This document shows positions 19,789 to 28,996 of a stretch of 58,199 bases of DNA, piece after piece. Numbering within the stretch: position 1 is the first letter of the stretch; every line of letters starts with the position of its first letter. The notes under the pieces were generated by a model. It saw only the letters and a program-made list of their open reading frames with translations, did no database searches and was not told the origin of the DNA. Both the position numbers and the translations under genes were made by a program. Location: contig JAEMPV010000062.1 in NCBI GenBank assembly GCA_022759145.1, positions 1-58,199 of the forward strand, read 5' to 3'. The stretch is from Caldisericum sp. (GTDB taxonomy: Bacteria; Caldisericota; Caldisericia; Caldisericales; Caldisericaceae).

Positions 19789-21556
19789 ATTCCACCTCAC
19801 TCAGAAGCGATTCAAAAGATTGTTTTATTTTTTCTTCAATCTCATCAAATTTCTCAAGGGCCTTTTCAGATATGAACTTAGCTCTTGAAATATCAACTCT
19901 TACGGGAAGAGAAATAATTTTCTCTAATTCTACACCTTTCTTAAGTGCGTCTTCAGCAAGTTCAGCAAAAGTAAATATCAACTTTATCATTCTGTACTGC
20001 TTCTTAAGCGATGTGTATGTATCTTCCGGGTCAAATGCATCCTGCTGAAGGAAGTCTTCCCTTATGGAACGCGCAATTTCAAGTGTGAGTCTGTCTTGAG
20101 GCGAAAGTGCATCAATTCCAACAAGCCTAACCATTTCCTGAAGTTCTGCTTCTTTTCTCAGTATAGAAAGAGCCCTTGCTCTGTAATCGTTCCATCCAGG
20201 ACCTGCATTTTTTTCATAAAATGCTTTTAACTCGTCTGCATACATAGAATAACTCCTAAGCCAGTGAATTGCAGGGAAATGTCTTGCATACGCTAAAGAT
20301 GCATCAAGCGACCAGAAAACTCTTACTGTTCTTAATGTTGCCTGGACTACCGGGTCTGAAAGATCCCCACCAGGAGGGGATACAGCACCAATAACACTCA
20401 AACTCGAAACTTTTTCCTCATTACCAAGTATGTAAACTTTTCCTGCTCTTTCATAGAAGGAAGATATACGGGATGCAAGATATGCAGGATAGCCTTCTTC
20501 TCCTGGCATTTCCTCAAGACGACCCGACATTTCTCTCATCGCTTCAGCCCAACGGGATGTTGAGTCTGCCATAAGGGCGACATTATAACCCATATCTCTA
20601 TAGTACTCTGCGATGGTTATTCCTGTAAATACCGAAGCCTCACGAGCGGCAACAGGCATATTTGATGTGTTTGCAACAAGAACAGTTCTTTCCATTAATG
20701 GACGTCCGCTCTTAGGGTCTTTAAGTTCCGGGAATTCAATGAGAACATCGGTCATCTCATTTCCGCGTTCTCCGCAACCAATGAAAACAATTACATCTGC
20801 GTCTGCCCATTTGGACAACTGGTGTTGGACAACGGTCTTTCCGCTTCCAAAAGGACCAGGAACACAAGCAGTCCCACCTTTTGCAATAGGAAAGAACATA
20901 TCAATCGACCTCTGTCCTGTGACAAGTGGCTCATCAGGTGGAATACGATTCTTTGAGGGTCTTGCAAATCTTACCGGCCACTTATGATACATCTTCAACT
21001 CAATTTCCTTATCTCCATCAGAAAGTACTGCAATAACAGTTTCAACATTATAATCGCCTTCGGAAACAATACTTTTTACTTTTCCTTTAACATTTGGTGG
21101 AACAAGAATCTTGTGTTTTATAAGCGGTGTTTCCTGGACTTCACCAAGTACACTTCCAGGCGTCAATTCATCAGACTCTTTTACTTTCGGCACGAAGTGC
21201 CACAGTTTCTCTCTGTTTAATGGTGCAGCAAAAATCCCTCTCTGAACGAACTCTCCAAATTTTGCCATAAGTTCGTCAAGAGGTCTTTGAACACCATCAT
21301 AGATGGAGCCAATAAGCCCAGGTCCAAGTTCAACGCTCAGAGGCATTCCTGTAGAAAATACAGGCTCACCGGGACCAATACCTGAAGTATCCTCGTAAAC
21401 CTGTATTGAGGACAAATTACCTCTTACTTCTATTATTTCTCCAAAAAGCCTCTTATCCCCAACATATACCATTTCATACATTTTTGCATTGGGGATATCG
21501 CTTGCAACCACAAGAGGCCCTGCAACTTTTACAATCTTACCTACTCTTTCCTCCAT
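19781..21556 (-). CDS. atpA: V-type ATPase subunit A (catalytic head subunit)
   Basis: This catalytic subunit is 591 residues, the usual length. It has the P-loop GPFGSGKTV near residue 237 and the extended non-homologous region characteristic of V/A-type A subunits. [14 protein letters not shown] and [19 protein letters not shown] are diagnostic. Two ATGs exist at 21562 and 21556. The second is seven bases after GGAG and is preferred. It overlaps atpB at its end. In bacteria such enzymes either make ATP or pump ions. The K subunit here suggests sodium coupling. Confidence 0.97.
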   Translation of the reverse strand: MEERVGKIVKVAGPLVVASDIPNAKMYEMVYVGDKRLFGEIIEVRGNLSSIQVYEDTSGIGPGEPVFSTGMPLSVELGPGLIGSIYDGVQRPLDELMAKFGEFVQRGIFAAPLNREKLWHFVPKVKESDELTPGSVLGEVQETPLIKHKILVPPNVKGKVKSIVSEGDYNVETVIAVLSDGDKEIELKMYHKWPVRFARPSKNRIPPDEPLVTGQRSIDMFFPIAKGGTACVPGPFGSGKTVVQHQLSKWADADVIVFIGCGERGNEMTDVLIEFPELKDPKSGRPLMERTVLVANTSNMPVAAREASVFTGITIAEYYRDMGYNVALMADSTSRWAEAMREMSGRLEEMPGEEGYPAYLASRISSFYERAGKVYILGNEEKVSSLSVIGAVSPPGGDLSDPVVQATLRTVRVFWSLDASLAYARHFPAIHWLRSYSMYADELKAFYEKNAGPGWNDYRARALSILRKEAELQEMVRLVGIDALSPQDRLTLEIARSIREDFLQQDAFDPEDTYTSLKKQYRMIKLIFTFAELAEDALKKGVELEKIISLPVRVDISRAKFISEKALEKFDEIEEKIKQSFESLLSEVEYA

Positions 21557-21567
21557 ATCCATTCTCC

Positions 21568-21885
21568 TTAAGCGTTTTTACCTAAAATATTTATACCTAC
21601 TGCCTTCTCGACAACTTCTCCTATCATTTTAACAGTCTCTCCGCTTGCTTCAATTGTTGGAAGCATCATAATAGCAGGCATAGGTACAGTTTTCTTACTT
21701 ATAATTTCCTTTACCACATCTGCATAGGTTTCTTCTGTTAGAATTATTGAATAAGTGCTAACTTTAATAAGTTCTTTTAACTTTGAAGCAACTTCTGCAC
21801 TTGTTTTTGTAGCATACATCTCAATACCAAAACTTTTTAGCAGTATTCCAAGTCTTTTATTTCCGACAAACGCTACTTTATTCAT
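21568..21885 (-). CDS. atpF: V-type ATPase subunit F (central stalk)
   Basis: A small 105-residue protein, with MNKVAFVGNKRLGILLKSFGI at the start and a Rossmann-like alternation typical of subunit F (NtpG in Enterococcus). It binds subunit D in the rotor. A TTG at 21891 is in frame, but ATG at 21885 has GGAG seven bases upstream. It overlaps the end of atpC by eight bases, and atpA follows within 12 bases. Confidence 0.9.
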   Translation of the reverse strand: MNKVAFVGNKRLGILLKSFGIEMYATKTSAEVASKLKELIKVSTYSIILTEETYADVVKEIISKKTVPMPAIMMLPTIEASGETVKMIGEVVEKAVGINILGKNA

Positions 21886-22828
21886 ACGCAAACTCCAGTT
21901 CAGGTATTTCCTTCGGATTTACTCCGTAATAAAGAGCATAAGTAAGTTTCTCTAACAAACTTGTTTCAAAATTCAACCTCAAAAGATAAACAAAGATAGG
22001 CTCAATTCCCTCGTTAAGATATTTGCCTTTTGCGAATGCTTCTTTTAGCGTATTATAAGTAAGTATCTTGTATGACTCTTCAAGATGCTCTTCGAAATAC
22101 AACCTCTTAGATTCATCAAGGAATCTTTCAAAATCAGAATAATTTCCGAACTTAGACAAAAAATCCTTCAAATCAAGGTGAGACTCTATGTAGGACAAAA
22201 CCTCGTTGAAGTTTTCCTGCGTAATGAAATTATTTTTTACAAAGTTGTAATTCCTCATAAGTGTTACTAAAATCGTATTTTTAACAAATGATTCGTAAAA
22301 ATCAATTATAAATGGACTTTGGGTTTTCTTTGAAGACCTCAAAAGGAAATTAAGGTAATGGACATCAACTACAAGAGGCTTTATATAGGTTGGATAATCC
22401 TTCTTAAGTTCTTCAAAGCATCCTCTTATCTCCTCAGGAAGTAATTCATCACCTTTCAAGAGAGAATTTACAAATTCATCTTCGGTGTACTCAGAAATAT
22501 CACCCAAAACAATTTTCTTTAATAGAAGAAAATATTTACTTGAGTTAAAAAAGACATTTATAAAGTCCCCAAGTCCAAACTTCTCAAACTCCTCAAATTC
22601 TTTTTCTTTTCTTCTTTGAATTCCGTTTTTAACAGAATTGAAACTTCTCTCTGCGATGAAATCCTTGTAGGGATAGTTTTGCAAAAAATCAACAAATTCA
22701 TCAAAATTCTTCTCAACAAGTTCTCTGTAAAGATTTTCGCTTATTAAGTTTGTCTCAATTACTTTTATCCTACCGCAAAGGAAATCGTAATAACCCTTTG
22801 GCTCTATTTTAAAAGAAAATGTAACCAT
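21878..22828 (-). CDS. atpC: V-type ATPase subunit C (rotor-to-ring adaptor)
   Basis: A 316-residue, mostly helical protein without membrane segments. It matches the V/A-type C (yeast d-like) subunit that sits as a funnel between the central stalk and the membrane ring. The N-terminal YYDFLCGRIKVIE resembles the first of its three repeats. Sequence conservation in this family is weak, and the position between atpE and atpF, as in the Enterococcus ntp operon, gives much of the support. It directly abuts atpE with no gap. Confidence 0.88.
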   Translation of the reverse strand: MVTFSFKIEPKGYYDFLCGRIKVIETNLISENLYRELVEKNFDEFVDFLQNYPYKDFIAERSFNSVKNGIQRRKEKEFEEFEKFGLGDFINVFFNSSKYFLLLKKIVLGDISEYTEDEFVNSLLKGDELLPEEIRGCFEELKKDYPTYIKPLVVDVHYLNFLLRSSKKTQSPFIIDFYESFVKNTILVTLMRNYNFVKNNFITQENFNEVLSYIESHLDLKDFLSKFGNYSDFERFLDESKRLYFEEHLEESYKILTYNTLKEAFAKGKYLNEGIEPIFVYLLRLNFETSLLEKLTYALYYGVNPKEIPELEFAYE

Positions 22829-23407
22829 TTATCCAAAAATCTCCTTTGCAATTTCAATTTCTTTTTCTTCCCTAAATGCATTAATTATCGAATCAAGAGA
22901 GTCATCAACTTCATAACTTTCAGTTTTAATAATAACACCACCATCTATATCAATGGGAGAATCTGCAACTTTTACGTTCTTTAATTTGAGTTCGTGCACA
23001 ACAAATTTTTCAATTTCTTTTCTGAACTTCTTAAGGTCGCTCTCATTAAGGTATATCGTTGCGTAATCCACCAAATCGTTCTTTAAGGCATTAAAAAGTA
23101 ACTTTAAGTAAGACTTTTCGTCCTTCAATAGTTCGCCCTTTAATTTTTCGAAAAACTCTTCAAGGATTTTCTTTTTTCTTAAAAGTTTTTCTTTCTCAAT
23201 TTTAGAAATCTCTATAGTTTTTTCTCGTGCTATTTCCTTGTCAATTTCCTTCTTAGTCTTATTTAGTTTTATTTCATATTCTTCGTTCAGAGTCTTTTCG
23301 AACTCTTTTAACTCGTTCTCTAATTCAATTTTTGCTGCCTCAATCATCTTATCTGCCTTCTTTTTTGCAGAGTCGATTATGAGGTCTCTAACTTTTTCAA
23401 TACCCAT
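22829..23407 (-). CDS. atpE: V-type ATPase subunit E (peripheral stalk)
   Basis: A 192-residue protein. The N-terminal ~110 residues are a highly charged coiled coil rich in Lys and Glu, and the C-terminal globular part includes DIDGGVIIKTESYEVDDSLDSI-type residues (the DGG motif is typical of E). It pairs with the small coiled-coil subunit encoded at 25891-26223 to form the stator. atpK lies six bases upstream. Confidence 0.9.
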   Translation of the reverse strand: MGIEKVRDLIIDSAKKKADKMIEAAKIELENELKEFEKTLNEEYEIKLNKTKKEIDKEIAREKTIEISKIEKEKLLRKKKILEEFFEKLKGELLKDEKSYLKLLFNALKNDLVDYATIYLNESDLKKFRKEIEKFVVHELKLKNVKVADSPIDIDGGVIIKTESYEVDDSLDSIINAFREEKEIEIAKEIFG

Positions 23408-23413
23408 ATCCGA

Positions 23414-23899
23414 TTAGAATACTGCCTTTGAAACCCAAAGTGAAAGCAAAACTCCAGAAAGAAGTCCAAGAATAGCGTATGTTTCAACAAGTGCAGGAAG
23501 TAATATTGCACGGCCACTTTCTTCAGGTCTCTTTGCAGTTAAGTCAATCGCACTTATTGCTGAATGAGCCTGGTCAAGTGCTGTCTTAAATTCAACAAAT
23601 CCAATAAGAATTCCTACAAGTAACATTACAATGCCTTGTGCAAGGCTTGCCTTTGGAGTTCCTGCGATAAAGCCAAAGAACTGAAGCATAAGGAACATTA
23701 CAACAAATGCATAGAACCCCTGAGTTCCTGGAAGTGCCATAGCGACAAGCATTTTACCAAAAAGTTCTGGCTTTTCTGAAAGAGCTCCACCTGCATGTGC
23801 AGTTGTTCTTCTAATTCCAATACTGGAGCCAATTGCTCCCATTACAGCAGTAATAGCAGCACTAAATGCAACTAACATTACACCGTTAATTCCGTTCAT
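23414..23899 (-). CDS. atpK: V-type ATPase subunit K (membrane rotor ring, duplicated hairpin)
   Basis: This is a 161-residue, four-helix membrane protein made of two fused c-type hairpins. Only the second hairpin has the ion-binding carboxylate (E139 in LPALVET). The first has LPGTQ at 56-60. Residues L56, T59, Q60, Q110 and E139 match the five sodium ligands of Enterococcus hirae NtpK (L61, T64, Q65, Q110, E139), so sodium coupling is predicted. An upstream ATG at 23917 lies over the GGAGG site, so ATG 23899 (MNGINGVML), one base after the atpI stop, is chosen. Confidence 0.95.
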   Translation of the reverse strand: MNGINGVMLVAFSAAITAVMGAIGSSIGIRRTTAHAGGALSEKPELFGKMLVAMALPGTQGFYAFVVMFLMLQFFGFIAGTPKASLAQGIVMLLVGILIGFVEFKTALDQAHSAISAIDLTAKRPEESGRAILLPALVETYAILGLLSGVLLSLWVSKAVF

Positions 23900-23900
23900 T

Positions 23901-25910
23901 TTACCTAACCTCCTCATGTTTTTTGTTTAATCTTATATTTTTAAATTCAAACCCAAGGGGCTTGAATTCATAACCACCAAGGTCATAGAACCTACCAAAA
24001 AATTCAAGAAAATTCAAACGCATCGAGTGTATGAAGGCACCCAAGATGTTCATAAATAGGGCAAACGAATGTAGCGCAAGGAGTACCAAAATTGTAACTA
24101 AAACTCCAACAGGTCCAAACATTTCTCCAATTACTTTTGCCATAAGATTAAAGGACGAAGCAAGAATACCAGAACTTAAACCAAGTGCAAACAATCTTAA
24201 ATAGGAAAGGGAATCGCCAAGAAAACCTGATATACCATAAGAACTTCTTATGCCATACAGGTTTACAAGGGCTGCAATTGGCTTGAATAGAGGGGTTCTT
24301 ATGGACATCCAGCCTCCAATAAGAATAAGTATTAACCCTCCTATAAGAAGTATATTATCTATTAACTTGAGAGTTGGGTTTGTCCCAACGAGAACAAGCA
24401 GCACAAGTCCCGGTAAGAAAAGAAGCCACCCAAGACCGTTAAAAATTGCATCTAAGAAACTTCTATTTTTTATTTTAACTATTATACTAATGAGTATCCC
24501 GATCATTTGTGATATAAAGCCAATAATAAGGGAAAGAACCATAAATTTAACTGAACCGTCAGGTGAAGCAGGATCAATTATCATCAATTTTGACATAACT
24601 TTTGTAAGAATGAAGTTGGGGAAATATGTGGGAAGAAGGTTGCCAAAAAAGGAATTTGTAAAAATCCCTACCACAACAGACATCAAACCCCCATAGAAAA
24701 GTATCATAAAGAATTTCCATGCTCCGATGTTTTTCCTATACTTATTTGCATATATAAGACCAAAAAGCGCTAAGATAAGTCCATATCCTGCATCTCCAAG
24801 CGCAAAACCAAAGAAAGTTGTAAACAATATAGCAACAACCATCGTTGGATCTATATTGCTATAAGAAGGTAAACCAAATAACCTTATAAGAAATTCAAAA
24901 GGCCTAAATATAATAGAATTTCTAAGGCTCACAGGAATAAGGTCGTTAGGTCCAGTTTCAAGTTCAAGCATTGTAAAATTAAGTTTATCTGCAATACTCT
25001 CTAATTCATTAAATTGATTTTCTTTAACATATCCCCTAACAACAAGGGCTGTTTTTCCTTCAAGGAAATGAGATATTGACTTTTCTTTAAGTGAAAGCGA
25101 ACGATAATAATCTTCTAAAATTAGAAGGTTTCTCTTTTCTTTAAACAATTCGGTTACCTTTGAAGTAATTATTCCACGCTCTTCCTCAAGCTTTCTAAAT
25201 GATTTTTCGATGCTTTCTGCTTCCTCTTCAAAGTACCCTGAAAAATCCTGTGGTGGAGTTAAGATTTCAATAGAGTAGTCCTTGATAAGTTCCAAAACTA
25301 TGTCTCTCTTTTCATTTAAATAAAGAACAAATATCATACTTTTGTTTTTGTCAGACCTAAAAACATACACAAATAGGTTTTCTGCTCTTTCATCGCTATT
25401 AAATTTTTCGAGTTCTTTAGTTTTTATTGTGCCTATAAAAGAAGAGGTTCTTTTTGTCCCTTTGAGAATTGAAAACTGGAACGGGAAACCTGAAAAAACC
25501 ATTAAATTCTTTTTAGCATCAAGGAGTTTTGCACTCTCTCCCTCAATTTCATGAAATCTATTTTTTAGCGAAATAATCTCTTTATAAAATTTATCAAGAT
25601 TGAAATTATTTATAACACTGTTAAATTCATCAATATCGACATCAAAATCTTGAGGTAAGAATCCCTGGATGAAACCCCGTTTATCAAGGTTGAACTCTTT
25701 GAATACAGAAAGAATTGAAGAAATCTTATAAAGTTCGTCTTCAAAAGTTTTCTCCGGAATTGATGCCTTGAAATTTGAGTAATTTGAAAGAATTTCTTCG
25801 GAAACGCTTTCAATATGGAATGTATTTAATTCAAAAAGGGTATCTAAAAGCGTCTTTTTCTTATCTACACTTCCAATGAGTGCAACTTTTTTAACCTTCT
25901 CTATTGCCAT
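23901..25910 (-). CDS. atpI: V-type ATPase subunit I (membrane stator, a-type)
   Basis: A 669-residue protein with a soluble N-terminal half of about 350 residues, which includes a coiled coil, and a C-terminal membrane half with about seven helices. GFALGDAGYGLILALFG and the late SYLRLFALGLSSGI segment, with the essential Arg that faces the rotor carboxylate, are family signatures. It forms the ion half-channels. It overlaps the upstream stalk subunit by 20 bases and is followed by atpK. Confidence 0.95.
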   Translation of the reverse strand: MAIEKVKKVALIGSVDKKKTLLDTLFELNTFHIESVSEEILSNYSNFKASIPEKTFEDELYKISSILSVFKEFNLDKRGFIQGFLPQDFDVDIDEFNSVINNFNLDKFYKEIISLKNRFHEIEGESAKLLDAKKNLMVFSGFPFQFSILKGTKRTSSFIGTIKTKELEKFNSDERAENLFVYVFRSDKNKSMIFVLYLNEKRDIVLELIKDYSIEILTPPQDFSGYFEEEAESIEKSFRKLEEERGIITSKVTELFKEKRNLLILEDYYRSLSLKEKSISHFLEGKTALVVRGYVKENQFNELESIADKLNFTMLELETGPNDLIPVSLRNSIIFRPFEFLIRLFGLPSYSNIDPTMVVAILFTTFFGFALGDAGYGLILALFGLIYANKYRKNIGAWKFFMILFYGGLMSVVVGIFTNSFFGNLLPTYFPNFILTKVMSKLMIIDPASPDGSVKFMVLSLIIGFISQMIGILISIIVKIKNRSFLDAIFNGLGWLLFLPGLVLLVLVGTNPTLKLIDNILLIGGLILILIGGWMSIRTPLFKPIAALVNLYGIRSSYGISGFLGDSLSYLRLFALGLSSGILASSFNLMAKVIGEMFGPVGVLVTILVLLALHSFALFMNILGAFIHSMRLNFLEFFGRFYDLGGYEFKPLGFEFKNIRLNKKHEEVR

Positions 25911-26223
25911 AGTCTAAAACCTCTTTTGTGTATTTTTGAAGAAGGTCATGCTCTTTTAACTCAGACTGCTTCTCAAGATTCTCAAGTTCTTTCAAAAAAT
26001 TAGCTTTGAAAGTATCGATTTCTTTTCTTAAATTGCTAAACTGGATGCTTTTGTAGTTTTCAATTTCTGCATTTAACTTTTCTTCCATCCCAGACTTCAA
26101 TTCCTGCATTTTTTTCTTGTAGTTTTCTCTCAAAGCTTTTACGGTTTCTTCTGCATCCTTAAGGATCTTTTCGCCTTCTTCTTCAAACTCCCTTACCGTG
26201 TTTAATAGGTCTCTTTCAAGCAT
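25891..26223 (-). CDS. atpH: V-type ATPase small peripheral-stalk subunit (G/H type)
   Basis: A 110-residue protein predicted to be one long coiled coil rich in Glu and Lys. Its position as the first gene of the ATPase set, directly before atpI, is that of ntpF in Enterococcus, so it is read as the partner of subunit E in the stator. Sequence alone would only say coiled coil. It starts two bases after the decarboxylase stop codon and overlaps atpI by 20 bases. Confidence 0.8.
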   Translation of the reverse strand: MLERDLLNTVREFEEEGEKILKDAEETVKALRENYKKKMQELKSGMEEKLNAEIENYKSIQFSNLRKEIDTFKANFLKELENLEKQSELKEHDLLQKYTKEVLDYGNREG

Positions 26224-26225
26224 AG

Positions 26226-27674
26226 TTACTCTCCTTTCACGACCCTTATTGCAATTTCACTTCCATATCTAATAGACCCTTGAACAAGACCGCCTTTTTC
26301 AAAAACCTCCTGCGTAAACTCTATACATTCGTCATTTATTATCATTCCTGGTGCAAGAACGGGGATACCAGGCGGATATGGAGCAACAATACCCCACGAA
26401 ACTTTTCCCTTAGACTCTCTTAAAGGAACAACCTCAAACTCTTTTTGGAACGCTTCGAAAGGAAGCATTGCAAACTGAGGCGCTTCAGGGAATTTTGGCA
26501 TCCTAACACTGCTTTTCTCTTTTCTTGGTTCTATTCTCTTAAGCACAGAAACTAAAGTATCTATATCCCTCTTTGATGTCCCAATTGTGATAAACAGGAG
26601 GACATTCTGGAGGTCTGCAAGTTCTATTTCAATGCCATTCTTATTTAAAATGTGCTCAAACTCAAATCCCGAGTACCCTAACTCCTGAACATTGATTGTG
26701 AGTTTTATTGGGTCAAAAGCATAAATATCTTTCCCATTAACGATTTTTTCAGTAATGACTTTGAATCCATCAAGTTGTGAAATGCGCTCTCTTGCATACT
26801 CTGCAACTTCAATTGCTTTGTCCCACATTTCTTTTCCATGGAGAGCCATTTCACGCCTTGCAACATCCAGAGCAGTCATAAAAATATAAGAAGGACTTGA
26901 ACTCTCGATAATACTCAATATTTGTTCGATTCTATCTATATTCACATCTTTAGATGGTATATGCAAGAATGATGTTTGAGTAAGTGTTGGAAGCGTTTTG
27001 TGTGCGCTCTGAGTTACCAAATCTGCACCTAAATATATTGCAGATTTTGGAAACTTTGGATTAAAGGGGAAATGGGCACCATGCGCTTCATCAACAAGCG
27101 CACGCATTCCGTTATCATGGGCAAGGTCAATTATATCTTTTATCCTTCCCTGTAAACCATAGTAGTTTGGTGTAGTTACTAAAACTGCTCTTGCATCAGG
27201 GTTTTCCTTTATTGCCTTTTCAATCGACTCTGGAGTTACATTAGTTATAATCCCAAATTCCTCGTTGAACTCAGGCTGGACAAAAACTGGTTTCGCCTTT
27301 GCAAGAACAATTCCACCAATAACAGACCTGTGAGAATTTCTTCCTATTATTATTTTTTCATTTTCTCTAACCGAATCAAGAATCATCGCATGAACGCCAG
27401 CAGTCGTGCCATTAACAAGGAAAATAGTTGCCTCAGTCCCATACAGGCTACTTGCAAGGTTTTCTGCTTCTCTTATAACACCCTGGGCATAATGAAGATA
27501 ATCAAGACCTGAAACTTCCGTTAAATCGAAATCAAAAAACTTGTCGCCAAAGAGCCTTTTTAATATCTTCGGTGCTCCTTTCCCTTGAGAGTGACCGGGC
27601 ATATGGAAAGGAATCATTTTACGCTTGATGTATTTCGAGACTGCTTCGTATAAAGGCGCACGCTCTTGTTCCAC
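26226..27674 (-). CDS. Orn/Lys/Arg decarboxylase family protein (PLP-dependent)
   Basis: This is a 482-residue fold-type I PLP enzyme. The N-terminal MIPFHMPGHSQGKG, the cofactor segment DEAHGAHFPF and the PLP lysine in SAHKTLPTLTQ (near residue 223) match the group that includes Bacillus SpeA, the biosynthetic arginine decarboxylase. It would feed polyamine synthesis, which matters in thermophiles. Lysine or ornithine as substrate cannot be excluded. An ATG at 27686 is in frame, but GGAGG overlaps it. The GTG at 27674, five bases after GGAGG, is the likelier start. The gene lies about 27 bases after the tRNA-Pro(CGG) and two bases before the V-ATPase genes, so it seems to be the first protein gene of that operon. 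Confidence 0.9.
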   Translation of the reverse strand: MEQERAPLYEAVSKYIKRKMIPFHMPGHSQGKGAPKILKRLFGDKFFDFDLTEVSGLDYLHYAQGVIREAENLASSLYGTEATIFLVNGTTAGVHAMILDSVRENEKIIIGRNSHRSVIGGIVLAKAKPVFVQPEFNEEFGIITNVTPESIEKAIKENPDARAVLVTTPNYYGLQGRIKDIIDLAHDNGMRALVDEAHGAHFPFNPKFPKSAIYLGADLVTQSAHKTLPTLTQTSFLHIPSKDVNIDRIEQILSIIESSSPSYIFMTALDVARREMALHGKEMWDKAIEVAEYARERISQLDGFKVITEKIVNGKDIYAFDPIKLTINVQELGYSGFEFEHILNKNGIEIELADLQNVLLFITIGTSKRDIDTLVSVLKRIEPRKEKSSVRMPKFPEAPQFAMLPFEAFQKEFEVVPLRESKGKVSWGIVAPYPPGIPVLAPGMIINDECIEFTQEVFEKGGLVQGSIRYGSEIAIRVVKGE

Positions 27675-27701
27675 TCTTACCTCCATATTCTTATTCGTTA
27701 A

Positions 27702-27779
27702 TGGTCGGGATGGTGGGATTCGAACCCACGACCTCTTGGTCCCGAACCAAGCGCTCTAACCAAACTGGGCCACATCCCG
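27702..27779 (-). tRNA. tRNA-Pro, anticodon CGG
   Basis: This is a 78-base cloverleaf. The acceptor CGGGATG pairs with CATCCCG, and the 3' ACCA is encoded. The anticodon stem CTTGG/CCAAG encloses the loop TTCGGGA, so the anticodon is CGG, reading CCG. The T arm is GTGGGTTCGAATCCCAC. C1-G72 is the usual proline identity pair. It is only three bases from the tRNA-Pro(GGG) upstream and shares its promoter. Confidence 0.95.
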
Positions 27780-27782
27780 TAG

Positions 27783-27860
27783 TGGTCGGGGCGAGAAGAT
27801 TCGAACTTCCGACCCCCTGCACCCCATGCAGGTGCGCTTACCAAACTGCGCCACGCCCCG
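27783..27860 (-). tRNA. tRNA-Pro, anticodon GGG
   Basis: This is a 78-base cloverleaf. The acceptor CGGGGCG pairs with CGCCCCG, followed by an encoded ACCA. The anticodon stem CCTGC/GCAGG encloses ATGGGGT, so the anticodon is GGG, reading CCC and CCU. C1-G72 is again proline-like. It is the first of two tandem proline tRNAs and lies about 20 bases after a predicted transcription start. Confidence 0.95.
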
Positions 27861-27885
27861 ACAACCTAACTTATTGACCCGATAA

Positions 27886-27913
27886 ATTATATGAAAACTT
27901 TTTAAATTTGCAA
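27886..27913 (-). promoter_or_regulatory. Promoter of the tRNA-Pro pair and probably of the decarboxylase/V-ATPase operon
   Basis: On the minus strand TTGCAA (27913-27908) and a perfect TATAAT (27891-27886) are 16 bases apart, between rnpB and tRNA-Pro(GGG). Transcription would start near 27879. No other promoter-like pair was seen between tRNA-Pro(CGG) and the decarboxylase start, so the long downstream operon may begin here. Confidence 0.65.
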
Positions 27914-27921
27914 CACTTTAA

Positions 27922-28263
27922 AAGCCTTAAGCAGAGAATAAGCCGGATTCTGTACCTCGAAACCGAGGTGGTAGTCATTTATCTAAGCGGCCAACCCGGT
28001 AGCATGAGGAGGGCTACTCTTCGCTACCCTATTTGGCCTTGCTCCGGGTGGGGTTTACCATGCGTAGCCCTGTCACCAGGACTACCGGTGGTCTCTTACA
28101 CCGCCTTTTCACCCTTACCTTCCAAATGGAAGGCGGTTTATTTTCTGTGGCACTTTCCCTGGGGTCACCCCCGCTTGGATTTCCCAAGCACCCTGCCCTC
28201 AGGAGTCCGGACTTTCCTCAGAAGGTGTTAACCTTCTGCGACTACCTTCCCTACTTAAGGCTT
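27922..28263 (-). ncRNA. rnpB: RNase P RNA
   Basis: This is the catalytic RNA that trims tRNA 5' leaders, about 340 bases, type A. On the minus strand it shows GAGGAAAGTCCGGACTCC near the 5' end, GGCACAGAAAATAAACCGCC, the CCA-binding GGTAAACCCC, and ACAGAATCCGGCTTA near the 3' end, all hallmarks of bacterial rnpB. The ends are set by a P1 helix in which AAGCCTTAAG (28263-28254) pairs with CTTAAGGCTT (27931-27922). The start lies five bases after the stop of the upstream coding gene. tRNA genes, its substrates, lie on both sides. Confidence 0.95.
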
Positions 28264-28267
28264 AAAA

Positions 28268-28981
28268 CTATTCTATCTTTAAGTATAGTATTTTTCCACA
28301 AATTTCGCAACGTATAATAGCGTCGCCCTTTGTTTCTTTCAAAAGTTCAACAGCTTCAAGAGACAACTTTACGCCACAATTTCCACAATGACCGTGATCA
28401 ACTTCCGTTATTGCGCCATCTGGAAAATCTTCTCTTACAGAAAGGTATTCCCTTACGAAATCACTTGGGAGACTTGAAAGGACGCTTTCAAATTCCTTTT
28501 CTATTGTTCCTTTCTCTTCTTTAATTTCACGTTCGAGTCTTTCGTACTCATCTTTAACATTTTCGTATCTGCTGTTCAATTCTTTAATTTTGTTGTTAAT
28601 TTCGTTTATCTTATCGTCTTTTTCCTTGATTTCTGTTTCAACAAAAGAAAGACTCTTCTTCAACTCCTCAAGTTTTGTAGTTAAATTTTCCTCAGTTTTC
28701 TTTGCTGCTTTTAATTCCTTTTGTGTCTTAAATTGGTTCGATTCAATTGCAGATTGAATACTTTTAAGTTCACGCTCAGTTTCTTCAATTTCACGTTCAA
28801 TCTCGTTTTTTCTCTTTACAAATCCAGATTTTGAAAGATTTATTTCATCAATTTCGCCTGAAAGTTCTTTAACCTGTTCCTCAATATTGAGTTCCTCTTC
28901 GATTTCTTTAACTCGTTTTTCCTTCGCTTTAGTAAGGGACAGTTTAGTTTCTATTTCGTAAAGTTTCTCAAGATATGACAT
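28268..28981 (-). CDS. Coiled-coil protein with C-terminal C4 zinc ribbon (DUF164/zf-RING_7 type)
   Basis: This is a 237-residue protein. Residues 1 to about 170 are a long coiled coil made of Glu/Lys/Ile heptads. The C-terminus has CGNC and CEIC pairs about 27 residues apart that would bind one zinc. This layout matches a widespread bacterial family of unclear function, sometimes suggested to bind nucleic acids or to act in secretion. The reading frame stays open upstream through the neighbouring tRNA, but the ATG at 28981 after GGAGGAAATT is clearly the start. It lies 15 bases after the tRNA and holds the rnpB promoter in its 3' end. Confidence 0.85.
   Translation of the reverse strand: MSYLEKLYEIETKLSLTKAKEKRVKEIEEELNIEEQVKELSGEIDEINLSKSGFVKRKNEIEREIEETERELKSIQSAIESNQFKTQKELKAAKKTEENLTTKLEELKKSLSFVETEIKEKDDKINEINNKIKELNSRYENVKDEYERLEREIKEEKGTIEKEFESVLSSLPSDFVREYLSVREDFPDGAITEVDHGHCGNCGVKLSLEAVELLKETKGDAIIRCEICGKILYLKIE
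28282..28310 (-). promoter_or_regulatory. Promoter of rnpB, inside the upstream coding sequence
   Basis: On the minus strand TTGCGA (28310-28305) and TATACT (28287-28282) are 17 bases apart and predict a start near 28275, about 12 bases before the P1 helix. The elements are within the last 15 codons of the zinc-ribbon gene. Confidence 0.6.
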
Positions 28982-28996
28982 AATTTCCTCCAAAAA

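Noticed and set aside
24250-24696. Plus-strand 148-codon frame inside atpI
   Set aside because: It is antisense to a conserved membrane region of atpI. The composition mirrors that gene and no ribosome binding site is present.
27908-28317. Plus-strand open frames of about 100 codons across 27908-28317
   Set aside because: They cover the antisense of the RNase P RNA, have no convincing ribosome binding site and no protein-like conservation that I can recognise.
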